Source of the DNA: Liquidambar formosana
Taxonomy: Eukaryota > Streptophyta > Magnoliopsida > Saxifragales > Altingiaceae
DNA length: 64,000 bases
Direction: 5' to 3'
Assembly: GCA_039720395.1 (NCBI GenBank)
Contig: CM077821.1
Span: 43,770,792-43,834,791, forward strand
In this document: positions 12,692-24,899 of the stretch, in pieces
Numbering within the stretch: the first letter of the stretch is position 1
Layout: every line of letters begins with the position of its first letter
Made by a program: the position numbers and the translations under genes
The notes under the pieces: model-generated
What the model was told of the DNA's origin: nothing
Databases searched by the model: none
What the model saw: the letters and a program-made list of their open reading frames with translations, nothing else

Positions 12692-14889
12692 TTAAAAAAA
12701 AAAAAGGGTTAACCCACCAATAGAGATGTTGCAGATGGGACATAGTGACAAATTTACAATCTGACGCATGACCACGACGAAGGCCTCCTCCCCCCCTCTG
12801 ACACCTCCCCTGTCGCCGGCTTTTTTAACGGTTAATTTGGGAGGGTGTGCATGGTGGGTTGATGATGTTCATCATGGCTGATGATGATTATGGCCTACGA
12901 CCATGTTTGGTTTCAGCGTTGTGAGTGTGATGGAACGGTAGGATAAAAAGGATTAAATTCGGTTGCGGCGTGCAATGCTTGTGGCACGCCTGGTCAGGGG
13001 GGTTTAACATGCACTTGTAAATACATGGGACTGAGGAATATGATATATGACGAGTATGATATGGGGCTATTGTTGGTGGTCTATTGGCAGAGTGAGTGAG
13101 TGAGTGAGTGAGAAGCAAAAGACAAGGACAGGGTGGATGGACAGAGAAGTGGCTGGACCTGGGTTGTTACGCCCTGTGTGCTTTATATCCTTTTGGAGAA
13201 TCTGCAGTGAGCTCTCTTGATTAAAGTGTTGGGGCGTCTGGTTAACTGTTGGGGAGTGCAGTTCCAGCTTTTGCAGAGGAGTGTTCTCATTTTTCCTCTT
13301 GTTTTTCATTCTTTCGTTTTTTTTCCTCCCCTTTTTAGAGGTTGATTAAAGTAAAAGTGTAAATGAAAAGGCAATGAGAGAAAGAGAGAGGTGTGTCATA
13401 GGAAGTGGGGTTGGGGAGGAGGCAGTCTATAGAGATGGGCTGACAGTGGTTGCTCATTTCAGGTTTTTTGGCATCCTGAGATTAATCTTGCTGCTCGTCA
13501 AGTTTTGTTTATTGTTACATATTTTTTTAATTAACTGAAAATTGTTTTTTCTTTCTTCATTTTTTCCTTTTAAAGTCTGCTATAATATTAGTTGGATTGA
13601 TTCCTAAATGTGATCTTGAGTGGGAGGTTGAGGATTTATTATTATTATTTTTTTTTTAGGAGTTAGTATATTTTTAATTCAATTCCAAATAATGACACTT
13701 TCTTGTCTAGTAAAATTTCACCTACAATATATATAATTGCAAAAACATGACCGAAATGAAATTCCTAAATTTATACTTCTCTAGCCTTTTAATAAAAATG
13801 TATGACTTCTAGAATTGTCACTTGGCACCACGGACACTTGTAGCGTAGTAGTACATGCATCTCGCGTGGCGCTTGGGGTTTGAGAGGTATCACTTGTAGC
13901 CCAATGGTACATGTATCACTTGGTGAACTTATCTCCTATGACATATTTCTTGAGGCAAAGAAGAAATATGCAATTCAATAGATATGCTTTTTTGTATCAT
14001 ACAATACGATTATATGTATAGTTAAAATTATGCATTAAAACCAAAAATGACTAATTCCAATTGGGATTTGGGAAACCAAGTTGGGCATGAATTGCCCACC
14101 ACTTGAACCCAACAATATAGACCCAAAACTGTTCCATTAGAGGCAGGCCTAGGTGGGTACTTGATGAACACGCCCCATTGGTCATTTCCTTCCCCTAGAA
14201 AAGGGTGAATACCTGATGCCCCATTGGTCATTTTCTTCTCCTAGAATGAGGTTGTATTTTTGTATTTAACCCAGTTAAATTTTAATTCAATGCAACAAAT
14301 GAACTTTTAACTCAGTTGGCATCGGGGTGGGATGGGGTGGGGTTTGGTTTGGATGGGTCTAGGATTAAGAGTTGCTCCATTGTAAGTTGTAACCCCCAAA
14401 AAATAATACGGAGTAATAATAAGTAATGCAAGCATAATGTTATATATTAAGGAAGAAGAAAATATGTCAGAATAATGTCTTATCTACCTAAGGTTGGACA
14501 TAGAACTCAAAACTTTGCCTAACACGGAGTAAGTGATAACAAAGTAAAAGGTAATGATCACTTGCAAGATATCCTATACCGTCTCGCACGATCAGACAAG
14601 ACAATATGAAATTGTGTGTGACATTCACGTATGTACATGTTTCTATCTTGTACAACTCCACACCGTCTGATGTGCGAAATGGTGTTGACTATCCCACAAG
14701 TAAACTGCCAGTATATGGGCCATTGGGCCCTCTAAGTTTGTATTTTCTGCCACGCCCATTATAGCACAATGGGCTACACACGAGAGCACACTATGATGTG
14801 AAAAGGAAAACACTGACCAATTGAATCATCAAGTAGTCGAATTAGGCTCACTGGTTCAATGCTCTAGTACACCAGCCCAATCCACAAAG
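12692..14889. other. 3' flank of the phosphatase gene; no further gene
   Basis: The first few hundred bases probably include the 3' UTR. A (GTGA)n run lies at about 13091-13111. At 13826-13920 there is a weak tRNA-like stretch (tagcgtagtagtacatg, then ggggtttgagag) that could be an eroded SINE. Nothing else is recognisable. Confidence 0.45.
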
Positions 14890-14892
14890 TTA

Positions 14893-15127
14893 GGGGCTGT
14901 TTGGCAAACCTGAAAACCTAGCAAGCTGAAGATAAGTCTAACCAATTTTGATTTTATATTGTTTGGTAAATCCTTTTTTTTTGCTAAACAATTCAACTTT
15001 GTTTTAAAAAGAAGGCATAAACACCTTTTTTTTTCAGACCAATTGTGAGTTGGTTTATTTAAAAACTAGATAACAATTATGGATTGGACATAATCTGATC
15101 CAGTTTTTGAAATTCCCAAATAGGCCC
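14893..15127. mobile_element. Harbinger/Tourist-like MITE (235 bp)
   Basis: The left end GGGGCTGTTTGGC and the right end (reverse complement GGGCCTATTTGGG) form imperfect terminal inverted repeats. Each side is bordered by TTA (14890-14892 and 15128-15130), the usual PIF/Harbinger target duplication. No coding sequence is present. Confidence 0.65.
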
Positions 15128-15248
15128 TTAAGTAAATGTTAATACTTAATAGATAGTGAAAGACACACGACCCAAGTGTTTGGTGTACCTTCGGCTAGTA
15201 TCCTTTCATGGGCCTGTCCTATGATGGGCTCCTAACTCATAGTATAAT

Positions 15249-15646
15249 GGGAACGGCTATTGCAACCCTCCATTCTTATAACCCCACCCTTTTCTTTTTG
15301 GTTTTTAAGATTTCATGAAAAATATAGAAGGTTTTTGCAAAAATTAGTCGCTTAGTCTACTAGAAAATATCATTTTGAACAACTTTGCAGAATAAAGTTT
15401 TTCCAAAATCTATCGTTTAGGTGACTTTTTGGCAAAAAATAAAATAAAGGCTATAAATGGCTAAAAAGTATATTTAAACAATAGATTTATGAAAAACTTT
15501 CTTTTACAAAGTTGTTCAAAATGATGTTTTATAATGGACATTATGATCGGTTTTCATAAAAACCTTTTATATTTTGTATAAAACCTTAAAAACCTAAAGG
15601 ATAAGGGGTGGGGTGATAAGAATGGGGGGTTGCAATAGCCATTCCC
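15249..15646. mobile_element. Mutator-like foldback MITE, copy 2 (398 bp)
   Basis: A perfect 9-bp target duplication, tagtataat, flanks it at 15240-15248 and 15647-15655. Ends are GGGAACGGCTATTGCAACC and its near-perfect inverse (GGTTGCAATAGCCATTCCC), and the arms pair along nearly the whole length. It is the same family as the elements at 1117 and 15706. Confidence 0.88.
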
Positions 15647-15705
15647 TAGTATAATTCAGTGGGCTGATGGCCCTATGATATGCCCTTTCCTCGTCAGGGA
15701 CAAAA

Positions 15706-16103
15706 GGGAGCGGCTATTGCAACCCCACTTTTTTATCACATCCCTCATTCTTTAAGTTCTTAAGATTTTATGAAAATTGTAAAAAGTTTTTATGAAAATC
15801 GGTCGCGTAATCCACTAGAAAACATTATTTTGAACAACTTTGTATAATAAAGTTTTTCAAAAATCTATCGTTTAAGTATACTTTTTAGCCATTTATAGCA
15901 TTTATTTCATTTTTTGCCAAAAAATTTACTTAAACGATAGATTTTAAAAAAACGTTCTTCTGCAAAGTTGTTTAAAATGATGTTTTCTAATAAACAACAA
16001 GCTAGTTTTTGTAAAAAAAAAAAAATTATATTTTGCATAAAATCTTAAAAACTAAAACAAAAAGGAGGTTTGATAAAAAAGTGGGGTTGCAATAGTCATT
16101 CGT
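15706..16103. mobile_element. Mutator-like foldback MITE, copy 3 (398 bp)
   Basis: Flanked by the 9-bp duplication gggacaaaa (15697-15705 and 16104-16112). The left end is GGGAGCGGCTATTGCAACC; the right end has two changed terminal bases. It lies only 59 bp from copy 2, yet each has its own target duplication, so these are two separate insertions rather than a tandem copy. Confidence 0.88.
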
Positions 16104-16112
16104 GGGACAAAA

Positions 16113-16489
16113 ATGGGAAAAATAACTTACTACCAAAGATGGAGTACAATTTTTAACCATTAAAGAAATCTATATGACAATTAATGGATTTTCATGGTAT
16201 AATTTTTCGTGCTATGAAATATTTTACAAATTTCGAGACACATACCATATTGCTAAATAAAAGATTTCTTCATCTCATATGAATTTTCATTAAAAAAAAA
16301 TGACATGTGTTGCTCATGGATAAAAGAAAGAGAATTCACGAGAAGAGGGATTAAAGCATCATTAATTTTTTGTTTCCATCTTTTTTGAATGGTAAAAAAC
16401 TAAAAATCTTCATATTTAAAAAATACAAATTAAATTTATTTCCCTTAAACTAGTTACTGGGTACACGTAATCTCTGTTTTTGTGATTTA
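16113..16489. other. AT-rich spacer between MITE and Helitron
   Basis: No gene or repeat boundary is recognised. The last base (A at 16489) is the insertion-site base next to the Helitron 3' terminus. Confidence 0.5.
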
Positions 16490-18163
16490 CTAGTTGGTGT
16501 ACATGTGCGTTGCACGTGAATTTTTTTGAGTTAAATTATTTTTTTAATAATGATAATGATTTTTTTAATTTAATAATTTTATCGTGCCTTTGTATAAGAT
16601 GAAAGTATTTTTATCACTCAATCCTTTACTTCCTTTGATATGATTACTATTTTTTTTTTATTATCTTTCCCAAATCATAGTGCTTAAAATTATCTTTAAA
16701 ATTTCATTATACATAGGTTCTTTGAAGGTTTTGTGAAACTTTCAATGCTGAAACAAAAGGTTATCTCTTTCACTTTTTGTCTCTTTCTCCGATCAAAACA
16801 TGTTTACACCATAGTTGAAAGATTTAATAGCAAATTATTAGTACATTAGTCTTACAAAAATCAAAACCAAAACTTGCGCAGCTTTGCAAACCCTACGAAC
16901 ATGCCATCCTTTTTTTAAAAAAATTTATGATGTACTACAATCTACACCCCTCCCGTAAATTCATGTCATAGAAGCTAACTCAAGTTCCTAATAAGGCCTA
17001 CACTACCACTTTTAAAAAATCTAATATTTATGGGATTGGGAGGTTCTCATTTTATTTATGAGTAAAGTAGTCTTTGATATATATATGTATTGGAAAAATA
17101 TAGGAGAAAACAGATACTCCACGTGGAATCGAAACCAAGACTTACACAAATCCAGAACTTCTATTGGTCTTTGATTAAAATAATAATATTCCTAATATGT
17201 ACATGTTTAGGATTTTTTTTTTCCTTTTAAAGATCTGGTATTTATGGGATCAGGATGTTTTCATTTTATTTATGAGTAAATTAGTTTTTGATGATTTTTT
17301 TATTTGGGAAACGATAGGAGAACACACATAGCTTACATAAGGTCTGAAATCAAAGACTTTTGCAAACCTTAAAGCGATAGATTAATAAATTCAAGGACCA
17401 TTGATTTTTCATTAAAAAATAATACTCCTTCTGTCCCGTAAAGATAGGCTACGTTTGACAAAATACGGAGTTTAAGAAAATGTAAAAATTATATATGCTA
17501 TTTAAAACTAATAATAAAAAATTATATGTGCTATTCAAAACTTTACTTATGCAATTCAAGTATTTTTTATTTTTTATTTTTTGGCCTCTTAATCTGGGTT
17601 TTCATTTGTTTTTGTTCAAGCATGCGTCTTTTTATTTTCATTCAACTGATTCGTCTTTGATTCTCTTTTTTTTCTTACTAATTTTGCAATTCAAATAGAG
17701 ATTTAAAAGTCTAATCATGCAATGCAGGTAGAGATTTAAATGTTTAAACATAATTTATATATATAAATTAAGTTTATTGAAAACTATATACCAGACAAAG
17801 CACCAAAAGAAAGAAGATGCAATGAAGGCATATAGAAGACGGAGAAGAAAGAAGCAGTAGTTGTTCTTTCCTGTGTTAGGGTTTTATAATTTTTATAATG
17901 TGTTTTATTTGTATTTATACGTTAACATCGTTAGGGTTTTATGAATTATAGTTTCCGTTTCCTTAGAATTCCTATTTGAGTTTGATTTTATTTAATTATT
18001 ATACGAATTATAGTTTCCTTAGAATTCTTATTAAGGTATGTGTTTTATATTGTTATATTTCCTATATATGCAGAAGGGTAGTTGTGTATTTAAAAATTAA
18101 AATAAGGGTATATTAGTCAATTAAAAGTTTTTCTCACATTTATCTTTTTATAAGTAGTATAGA
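16490..18163 (-). mobile_element. Non-autonomous Helitron, copy 1 (1.67 kb)
   Basis: Read on the minus strand it begins TCTATACTACTTATAAAAAG (ending at 18163), after an A. It finishes with a short hairpin (ACGTGC-AAC-GCACAT), a 7-base spacer and CTAG at 16490, followed by T. TC start, 3' hairpin, CTRR end and insertion between A and T are the Helitron hallmarks; there are no inverted repeats or target duplication. No Rep/helicase frame is present. The same termini occur at 36533-37227, and the roughly 120 bases at the 5' end are nearly identical between the two. Confidence 0.8.
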
Positions 18164-18663
18164 TGTACAACACCATATGGTTGTTACTCTTTCATGATAC
18201 TTTCTCTTTCTTAGTTTTTTTTTTTTTTTTTTTTCAAGTCAATAAAGTTGTAGGATGGAATTGCAATAGATTTGAGGGAAAAAAAATGGTTTCTATTTAT
18301 TTCAAGAAAAGGGTTGATAATTGAATTCATTTGGATTTATAGTGGGATTTGTTTTTTATCATCCAAAATTTTAAATTTTAGAAGACCATAAAAGAGATCA
18401 AAATCATATTTTATTATTCTATAATAGTAAGTATGAATGTATTGATAGAATTATAATTTTAATGACATTTGTTTTACTAATTAAATAAGTGATTTCAAGC
18501 TTAAATTTATAAAATAACATTAATACCCATTTGTGAAAAAGAAAAAAGGAAAGGGGTATGTAAGGTTGGATATCCATTTGGAGGTTTGAAAAAAATAAAG
18601 AGGAAAAAAAAAAAATTCAACAGATGAGATACTTAAAACTCACGAGCATCATACTTCAAAAGT

Positions 18664-19732
18664 AAAAACCCTAGACAATTGAGTGCCAATGACAACACAC
18701 CACGTCTTGCAAAATCTCCCTCCTACTTCCCTGCCTCCTCATCTCCTCCTAGATTCTCACACAAATGGCGCCACCCACATCGTACTTTACTGGACTTCCA
18801 ACTCGGTGCCAAAAAACCAACGGACCAGATCTAATTACACCTGCACAACGTGTACGGCGCTGGTAAGGCTCCACGAATTGCGATCGTGCGAACCACACCA
18901 CCTTATATCTTTCCTCACAACAAAACCCCCAAAACCAACCTTTTCCCCCATCTCATAGATCGCGATCGCCAATCCGTACAATCTCCGGCCATTCCCCGTT
19001 CGGTCTCCGCCGGGAAGTTCGCCGATCTCCGATCACGGATCGTACGGTCCCATAAAGTTGGTATCTTTGCATCAGGGCTACGTTCGGTGGTAAGATCTTA
19101 ATCGTCTGTATCAGAAGTTTTAGGGCTTAGATGTATCGTCATCATCATCATCATCTCTGCTTTGCACTGTTTCGAATCATTCATTTTCCGTTTGGTTGCT
19201 GAGAAAATGTTGGAAAATAACAGAAACAAAAAAGAAAATCTTGACTCTTGTGTGTATATATATTTTTTTTAATAAAAATTTATATTTACGGAAAAATGAG
19301 TAGAAGTCACTGCAACGAAGCCTGATGGTTGTACTGAAAATTTTCAAATCAATTTTATAAGTAGTTCCTTTCCATACATTTTCTCAGCAACCAACCAGGC
19401 ATGCATTTTTTTTTGGGGGAGGGGGTGAATGTTTTATAGTTATATTTGTGATTTTTCTTTCTTTTTGGCAGAGAGAATTTGTGGATAGTAAACGGCAGAA
19501 TTGAGTTTCCTCTGACGGATACTAGGTTTTTTTTTTTCAAGTGCAATTTGCAAAAATTTAGTGTTAATTATATATATATAAAACTTTTTTTTGATCCATT
19601 GTAGTGCACCCTTTGTAGCGAGAAATTTGTTTCGAAGGTTGTGAAGGTTGCAACTCACTTAAGCCTTTTTGATTCGATACGGAAGTGGAAAAAGGAATTT
19701 CAGTAGAAGTTGAAGTCAGAACGAGAGAAATG
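18664..19732 (+). promoter_or_regulatory. Probable promoter and 5' UTR of the TDBD gene
   Basis: A telo-box-like AAACCCTA occurs at 18666-18673. GC-richer sequence (about 18950-19090) looks like a leader exon ending at the donor ggtaagatc near 19091. A second leader exon would carry the ATG at 19730-19732, whose G directly precedes the donor gtacgt. Leader limits are inferred from splice signals only. Confidence 0.45.
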
Positions 19733-22700
19733 GTACGTCTCAAACCATTTTTTTTCAGCTCTGTGTTTTTTACTTAGAGCCCTGACGGTGTTTTAAGCTG
19801 TGCTGTGCTGCTTATCATGGTTGATGATTGATTATGTACGCAATTGTTTCATAGTTTCTTCTGGGTTTGTAATGACTGCATTGAGGATCGAGTTCTTCAC
19901 ATGACTGAATATGAGTTATCAAGTGCAAATTAATTGGGGACATTTGAGTTAGATTATACGAATTTGTTGGGGGGCCATTGTTTGATGCACTGGTAAAAGT
20001 CTTAGGCTATCAAGTGCAAATGTGCATGTTGGAGGCTTAATAGCGGCCACTTTTTGCAAAAAGTATTGATGGTTAGGGTGTATCCAGCTCACCCCTCCCA
20101 GGAACCCATTTTTGCAAGACCAACACTGGGTAATGGCCTTTGCAAGAGTTTTTTAGAAACTGTTCAATTGATGTATGATTGTTGTAAGTTGTAATATGTT
20201 AGTTTGGATTGAGTTATTGTCCAATGGAACAAATGCGGAGAAAATTTTAATTTTATTATGTTTTGATGGATTATTTTTCATTCAAATTGTGGCTTACCAA
20301 ATTGTATGGCACACCCTGTGTCTTTACTCTTATATACCATTTTATCGTCTTAATTTAGGATTGTTGATTTAAACCTGACTTGGAGGGGGGAAAGTTACGT
20401 AGTCGACCAAGTCTCAGGTTTAGAACCAGTTTTGACCGCATGGGGTTATAGTCAACGATACGAGGAGATAGTGTATGGCTTTTTAACTGCCCTAGAACCT
20501 CAAGGGATGTTTGGAGTTTGAATTTATTCATATTTTCCAAGTGATGTAACTTTAAGCATCTTTAAAGCTGTGCATGGCAGCACAATACAAGTTGTCAGAG
20601 CTTAGATCCACAGGGATTATTATTTTCAGTTGCAAGACTAGTCATTAGTGCAAAAATATGAAATGCTGAGGTTCTTTTTTTTTTATTTATTTTGCTGAGA
20701 CTTTGTATATTTTAGTGTGCTATTTGTGAGGGTGCAGATATTTTTAGAGTGATTACAAAATTTTATTGGAAAAATATAGAACTAGGGAGCTAATGTTGTC
20801 AAATTATTATATGAGAATAAGGAAAAGAATGTAACTAAAGGTTTGAGTTGCTTCATAAATATTTTTCATTTTTATCTATTTTTAAATGTTTAAACTCAAT
20901 CAGTTTTCTGGATTGGATGAGAAAAAAGAAGGATGCCATTATTATTGTTGTTGCATTCATCATAGTTTATTTTATACTTAGGTGCAGAATGTCAAAAAGT
21001 GTCTTTTTATTCCTTTATAAAGTGAACATGCAGTAAAGGCATCTTTCTAAGTAATTATTTGTGACAGTCTTTCCAGAACAAAGGATTTTGGATGGCGAAG
21101 GCCTCTGGGTGTTTAGCTGATGGTGAGATGGCTTATGATAATTCTTCCAGAATGGAGCCAAAGCGTTCTCATCAGTGGTTTATGGATGGTTCCGAGGCGG
21201 AGCTATTCCCCAACAAGAAACAAGCAGTAGAGGTTCCAAACAACAATTCGTTTCTGGGAATTTCTAATTCAAATCTTTCTCCGTGGGGAAATGGTTCAAG
21301 TTTTCAGTCAGTCTCAGGCCACTTCACTGAACGGTTATTTGACTCTGAATCAGCTAGAACCATCAATTTTGACGACAGAAATATGACATCAGTTAGCACA
21401 GGGAATATGAATATGGGAAGAAAGGTAGTTGAGGATCCTTTTGGGAATGATTCTACTTTTGGTTTATCTATGTCTCATACGCTGGAAGATCCCAGATCAG
21501 GCCTTAATTATGGTGGGATTAGAAAGGTTAAAGTGAGCCAGGTCAAGGATTCTGAGAATGTCATGCCTGTGTCAATGGGACATGCCTATACTAGGGGGGA
21601 TAACAATGCTATGTCAATGGCTCATGCTTATAACAAGGCTGATGATAATTCAATATCAATGGGTCTTACTTATAACAAAGGGGATGACAACATCATATCA
21701 ATGAGTGACACTTATGACAGGGAGGATAACAATTTTATATCAATGGGTCCATCTTATAATAAGGGGGATGACAACATATCTATAGGTCATGCCTACAAAG
21801 GGAATAATAATACCATGTCGATGGGTCACACCTTCAGCAAGAGTGATAACAATGTTATATCTATGGGTCAAACCTACAGCAAAGGGGATGACAATACTAT
21901 ATCAATGGGAGACACATTCAGCAAAGGTGATAACACTATTATATCGATGGGTCAAGCCTACAGCAAGGGGGATGAAAATACCATATCAATGGGTCAGATC
22001 TACAGCAAGGCGGATGACAATACTATTTCAATGGGTCAGACCTACAACAAGTGCGATAACAATAATTTATCGATGGGTCACCTTTATAATAAGGGAGACA
22101 GTAATATTATATCTTTTGGTGGCTATGATGATGATACAAATCCCTCAGGGAGGCTCATATGCAGTTATGACTTGTTGATGGGCCAGCCGTCAGTTCAAAG
22201 ATCAGAAGCATTAAGTGAGAAAGAGTTGGTCGAATCAAATGCTGATGCACTTGTGAGTACCGCTCAGATTGCTTCTTCTGGAAATGAAACTGTTTCCAAG
22301 AAGAAAGAGGATCAAAAAATGTCTAAGAAAGATCCTCCAAACAGCTTTCCTTCAAATGTTAGAAGTTTGCTATCAACTGGTATGCTAGATGGAGTTCCTG
22401 TGAAGTATATTGCCTGGTCACGGGAGGTAAATCATAGCTCTCATGTTTTCATCTTTCATTTTAGCCTACCGTGTGGTGACTTTTCTGGTTTTCTATTGCA
22501 TGTTAGAAGGAGCTTCGCGGTATGATAAAGGGTTCTGGATATATGTGTGGCTGTGAGTCATGTAATTTCTCTAAGGTAAGTAATGCATGCTTTATTTTGT
22601 TAGATTAAGGGAAATTTGAGCCTAATTTGTTAACCAAACAGCCCAAACAACTATTTTATATAGGTAATTAATGCTTATGAGTTTGAGCGACATGCCGGTT

Positions 22701-23242
22701 GCAAAACAAAACACCCAAATAACCACATATACTTCGAGAATGGGAAGACTATCTATGGCATTGTCCAAGAGCTGAGGAGTACACCTCAGAATTTGTTGTT
22801 TGAAGTTATTCAGACAATAACTGGTTCACCTATCAACCAAAAGTCATTCCGTCTTTGGAAAGGTGATGCAACTATTTACTTTAATTACCGATGCAGTTTA
22901 CATATGAATTTAGTCCAACATTTTCCATTTTCTTCTTGTAAATAAGAGACATTCTTCATATTCTTCAAATACATCTCTCATTATGTACAATGTCTTTCTA
23001 CTCATGCATGCTTTCTCTTACTCTTCAGAATCCTTTTTACATATTAATTTAGTCCAACATTTTCCATTTTCTTCTTGTAAATAAGAGACATTCTTCATTT
23101 TCTTCAAATATGTATGACTCATTATTTACAATGTCTTTCTATTCGCATGCATGCTTTCTCCTACTCTTCAGAATCCTTTTTAGCTGCAACTCGTGAACTT
23201 CAGCGTATATATGGAAAGGATGAAGGGAAGAGATTATCATAA
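19730..23242 (+). CDS. Nuclear-type protein with C-terminal Tify-domain-binding (TDBD) region and SMG repeat
   Basis: Exons 19730-19732 (only the ATG), 21068-22426, 22507-22575, 22664-22862 and 23172-23242 join in frame to 566 residues, beginning MSFQNKGFWMAKASGC. Residues about 432-560 hold a Cys/His-containing region (GYMCGCESCNFSKV, ERHAGCKTKHPNNHIYFENG) resembling the plant TDBD module (PF16135 family, related to the NINJA C-terminus that contacts TIFY/JAZ proteins). Residues 170-349 are thirteen 13-14-residue repeats of the type SMGxxYxKGDDNxI. A Lys-rich stretch (about 405-425) could serve nuclear import. By family it probably acts in transcriptional repression; its partners cannot be read from sequence. 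The start exon of exactly three bases is supported by the conserved MSFQNKGFWMA N-terminus. The last intron contains a tandem duplication (see findings). Confidence 0.88.
19972..20135 (+). mobile_element. Au-like SINE fragment, copy A
   Basis: The sequence shares tggtaaaagtct, gctatcaag and agcggccact blocks with copies at 24650 and (inverted) 39078. The tggtaaaagt block resembles a tRNA-type A box, and the layout resembles plant Au-type SINEs. It sits in the first intron within the coding part of the TDBD gene. No target duplication was resolved. Confidence 0.5.
21572..22111 (+). repeat. Coding minisatellite, 42-bp unit, 13 copies
   Basis: Thirteen in-frame units of 39-42 bases encode SMG(H/Q)xY(N/S)KGDDN(T/I)I-like peptides in the TDBD protein. 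Two units (5 and 6) are one codon short. Because the unit is a multiple of three, a second reading frame also stays open across it; that frame is not a gene. Confidence 0.9.
22898..23182 (+). repeat. Tandem duplication spanning the last acceptor of the TDBD gene
   Basis: A unit of about 142 bases is present twice, ending with the polypyrimidine tract, the acceptor and the first bases of the last exon (cttcagaatccttttta). The second copy continues into real coding sequence; the first creates a decoy acceptor after 23028. Confidence 0.85.
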
Positions 23243-24864
23243 AGCAGCCTTGTTCAAATTGTAAGGTAGTGCCATCTCTGTTCTGTGGAAAGAAGTATAC
23301 TTTTTTGACAATATCTTCTACAATCTTCTGCTCAATAATGGAAACTGCGCAGCTAATTTAAGAGCTTTGACATATTTCTGGTTTGAAGATAAGGTGTTAG
23401 GGTAGCACTAAGAGATCAAATTTTCCTGCATAGTTGAACGAGTTTATCTAGTCGTTGAATGTATGTTTGCACTTCATAATCCTCAACTTCCTTGAATGAG
23501 AAAAGAATTCTGAGATACGTGTTAGTTCTTATTGGAAAGGAAGTTTTTACAATGCCATTGTAAAGTTTATAAAAGGTGTAGGATGCAGATAAATACCTAT
23601 CTGGATTGTTTTTCTTCTCTAGACCCTGTGAGTATTAGCTGAGCAGAGTCCATTTTTCTGTTAACTAAATATCACATCAGTTGCCTTTAGATAGGAAAAT
23701 ATCTATTAACTGAAGTTATCTATCCTCTCTTTTCCTGTTCACTAGTAGTTTGCTTCCCAATGGCTCTAACTCTCCTTCTCTTCATCAATTTGGTGCTCTT
23801 TCCCCATAACAATGGCTTCCTGTTTATTGTGGTATGAGAATATGAGATTACTGTTCTGTTGATGATTCTGTTATCCAGTCCATCCTTCATTTCAAAACCA
23901 CTCGATTATCTTATACAGCTATACCATTGAATCAGATTACAGGTCATCTACTCTAGGTGTCAATGGTTACTGAATACCTGATTACTCTATTTATGAGTAT
24001 GGTATTGGGTAAAATGTTTTGACTTAATCAATGATTTTCATATGTGCCATATATTGATACATGTTTTAATTGGATCCTGACTGAAACCCTTTATGAAATG
24101 ATTGAAGATCATATGTAAGACTTTAAGAGTAGTTGATAATAGAGATTTTCTAATTTTTGTGAAGTCTCAATTTTTTGAAATTTATTCATATGTTGAGCGA
24201 TGTTGGGTACCCAATATACTGGGGGGGGGGGGGGGGGTTGGACTGTTTAATGCTTGCTAGGGCCTTGTCGTGGGAATATTTTACCATAAATCTTTTTGAG
24301 AGAAAACAAGTAGTTCTCCTATAGATTTTGTTTCAGAATGTATATGTTCTTGTTTTAATGGTCCACCTGCTTGAAGTGGGTCATAATGGGTCGTCAAAAA
24401 ATAACATGTCTTTCTATTTCCATTTTGCAAGATGTGAATGTGCTCTTCTTTTTCTTCATCAAAGTAAATGATTTTTTAATTTTTTACTCCATGAAATGCT
24501 TCCGGTTTTTATCTTTATTTTCTAATGTATCTCTATTTCTTTCCCTTTTAAACTGTTTTTAAAGGCTTCTGATTTTTTTTTTCCCTAATTTTCTTGGCCT
24601 TTAAAACAGTTTTCTGTTCTTTGTTCTATAATTTAATATATAAGTGGTAGAGGCCAGTGTCTGGTGCCATGGTAAAAGTCTCATGCTATCAAGCGCAAAT
24701 GTGGTGTGCAAGTATTTAGAGCGGCCACTGTGTAAAAAATGTGAGATGGCTAGGACCATATACAGCTCACTCCTCCTAGGATCTCACTTGGTGGGACTAG
24801 CACTCAGATGTTGACTGAGATAGTGAAAATGGGTAAAAAGTATTCATTTAGCCAACCCTGATTA

Positions 24865-24899
<35 letters not shown>

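Noticed and set aside
12231..12743. 170-codon minus-strand open frame
   Set aside because: It is the antisense of the last phosphatase exon plus intron sequence and has no recognisable domain.
13826..13920. tRNA gene candidate (tagcgtagtagt ... ggggtttgagag)
   Set aside because: No acceptor stem or cloverleaf can be formed and the B box is degenerate; at most an eroded SINE.
21789..22178. 129-codon open frame overlapping the TDBD gene
   Set aside because: It exists only because the 42-base coding repeat lacks stops in a second frame; no independent domain or start context.
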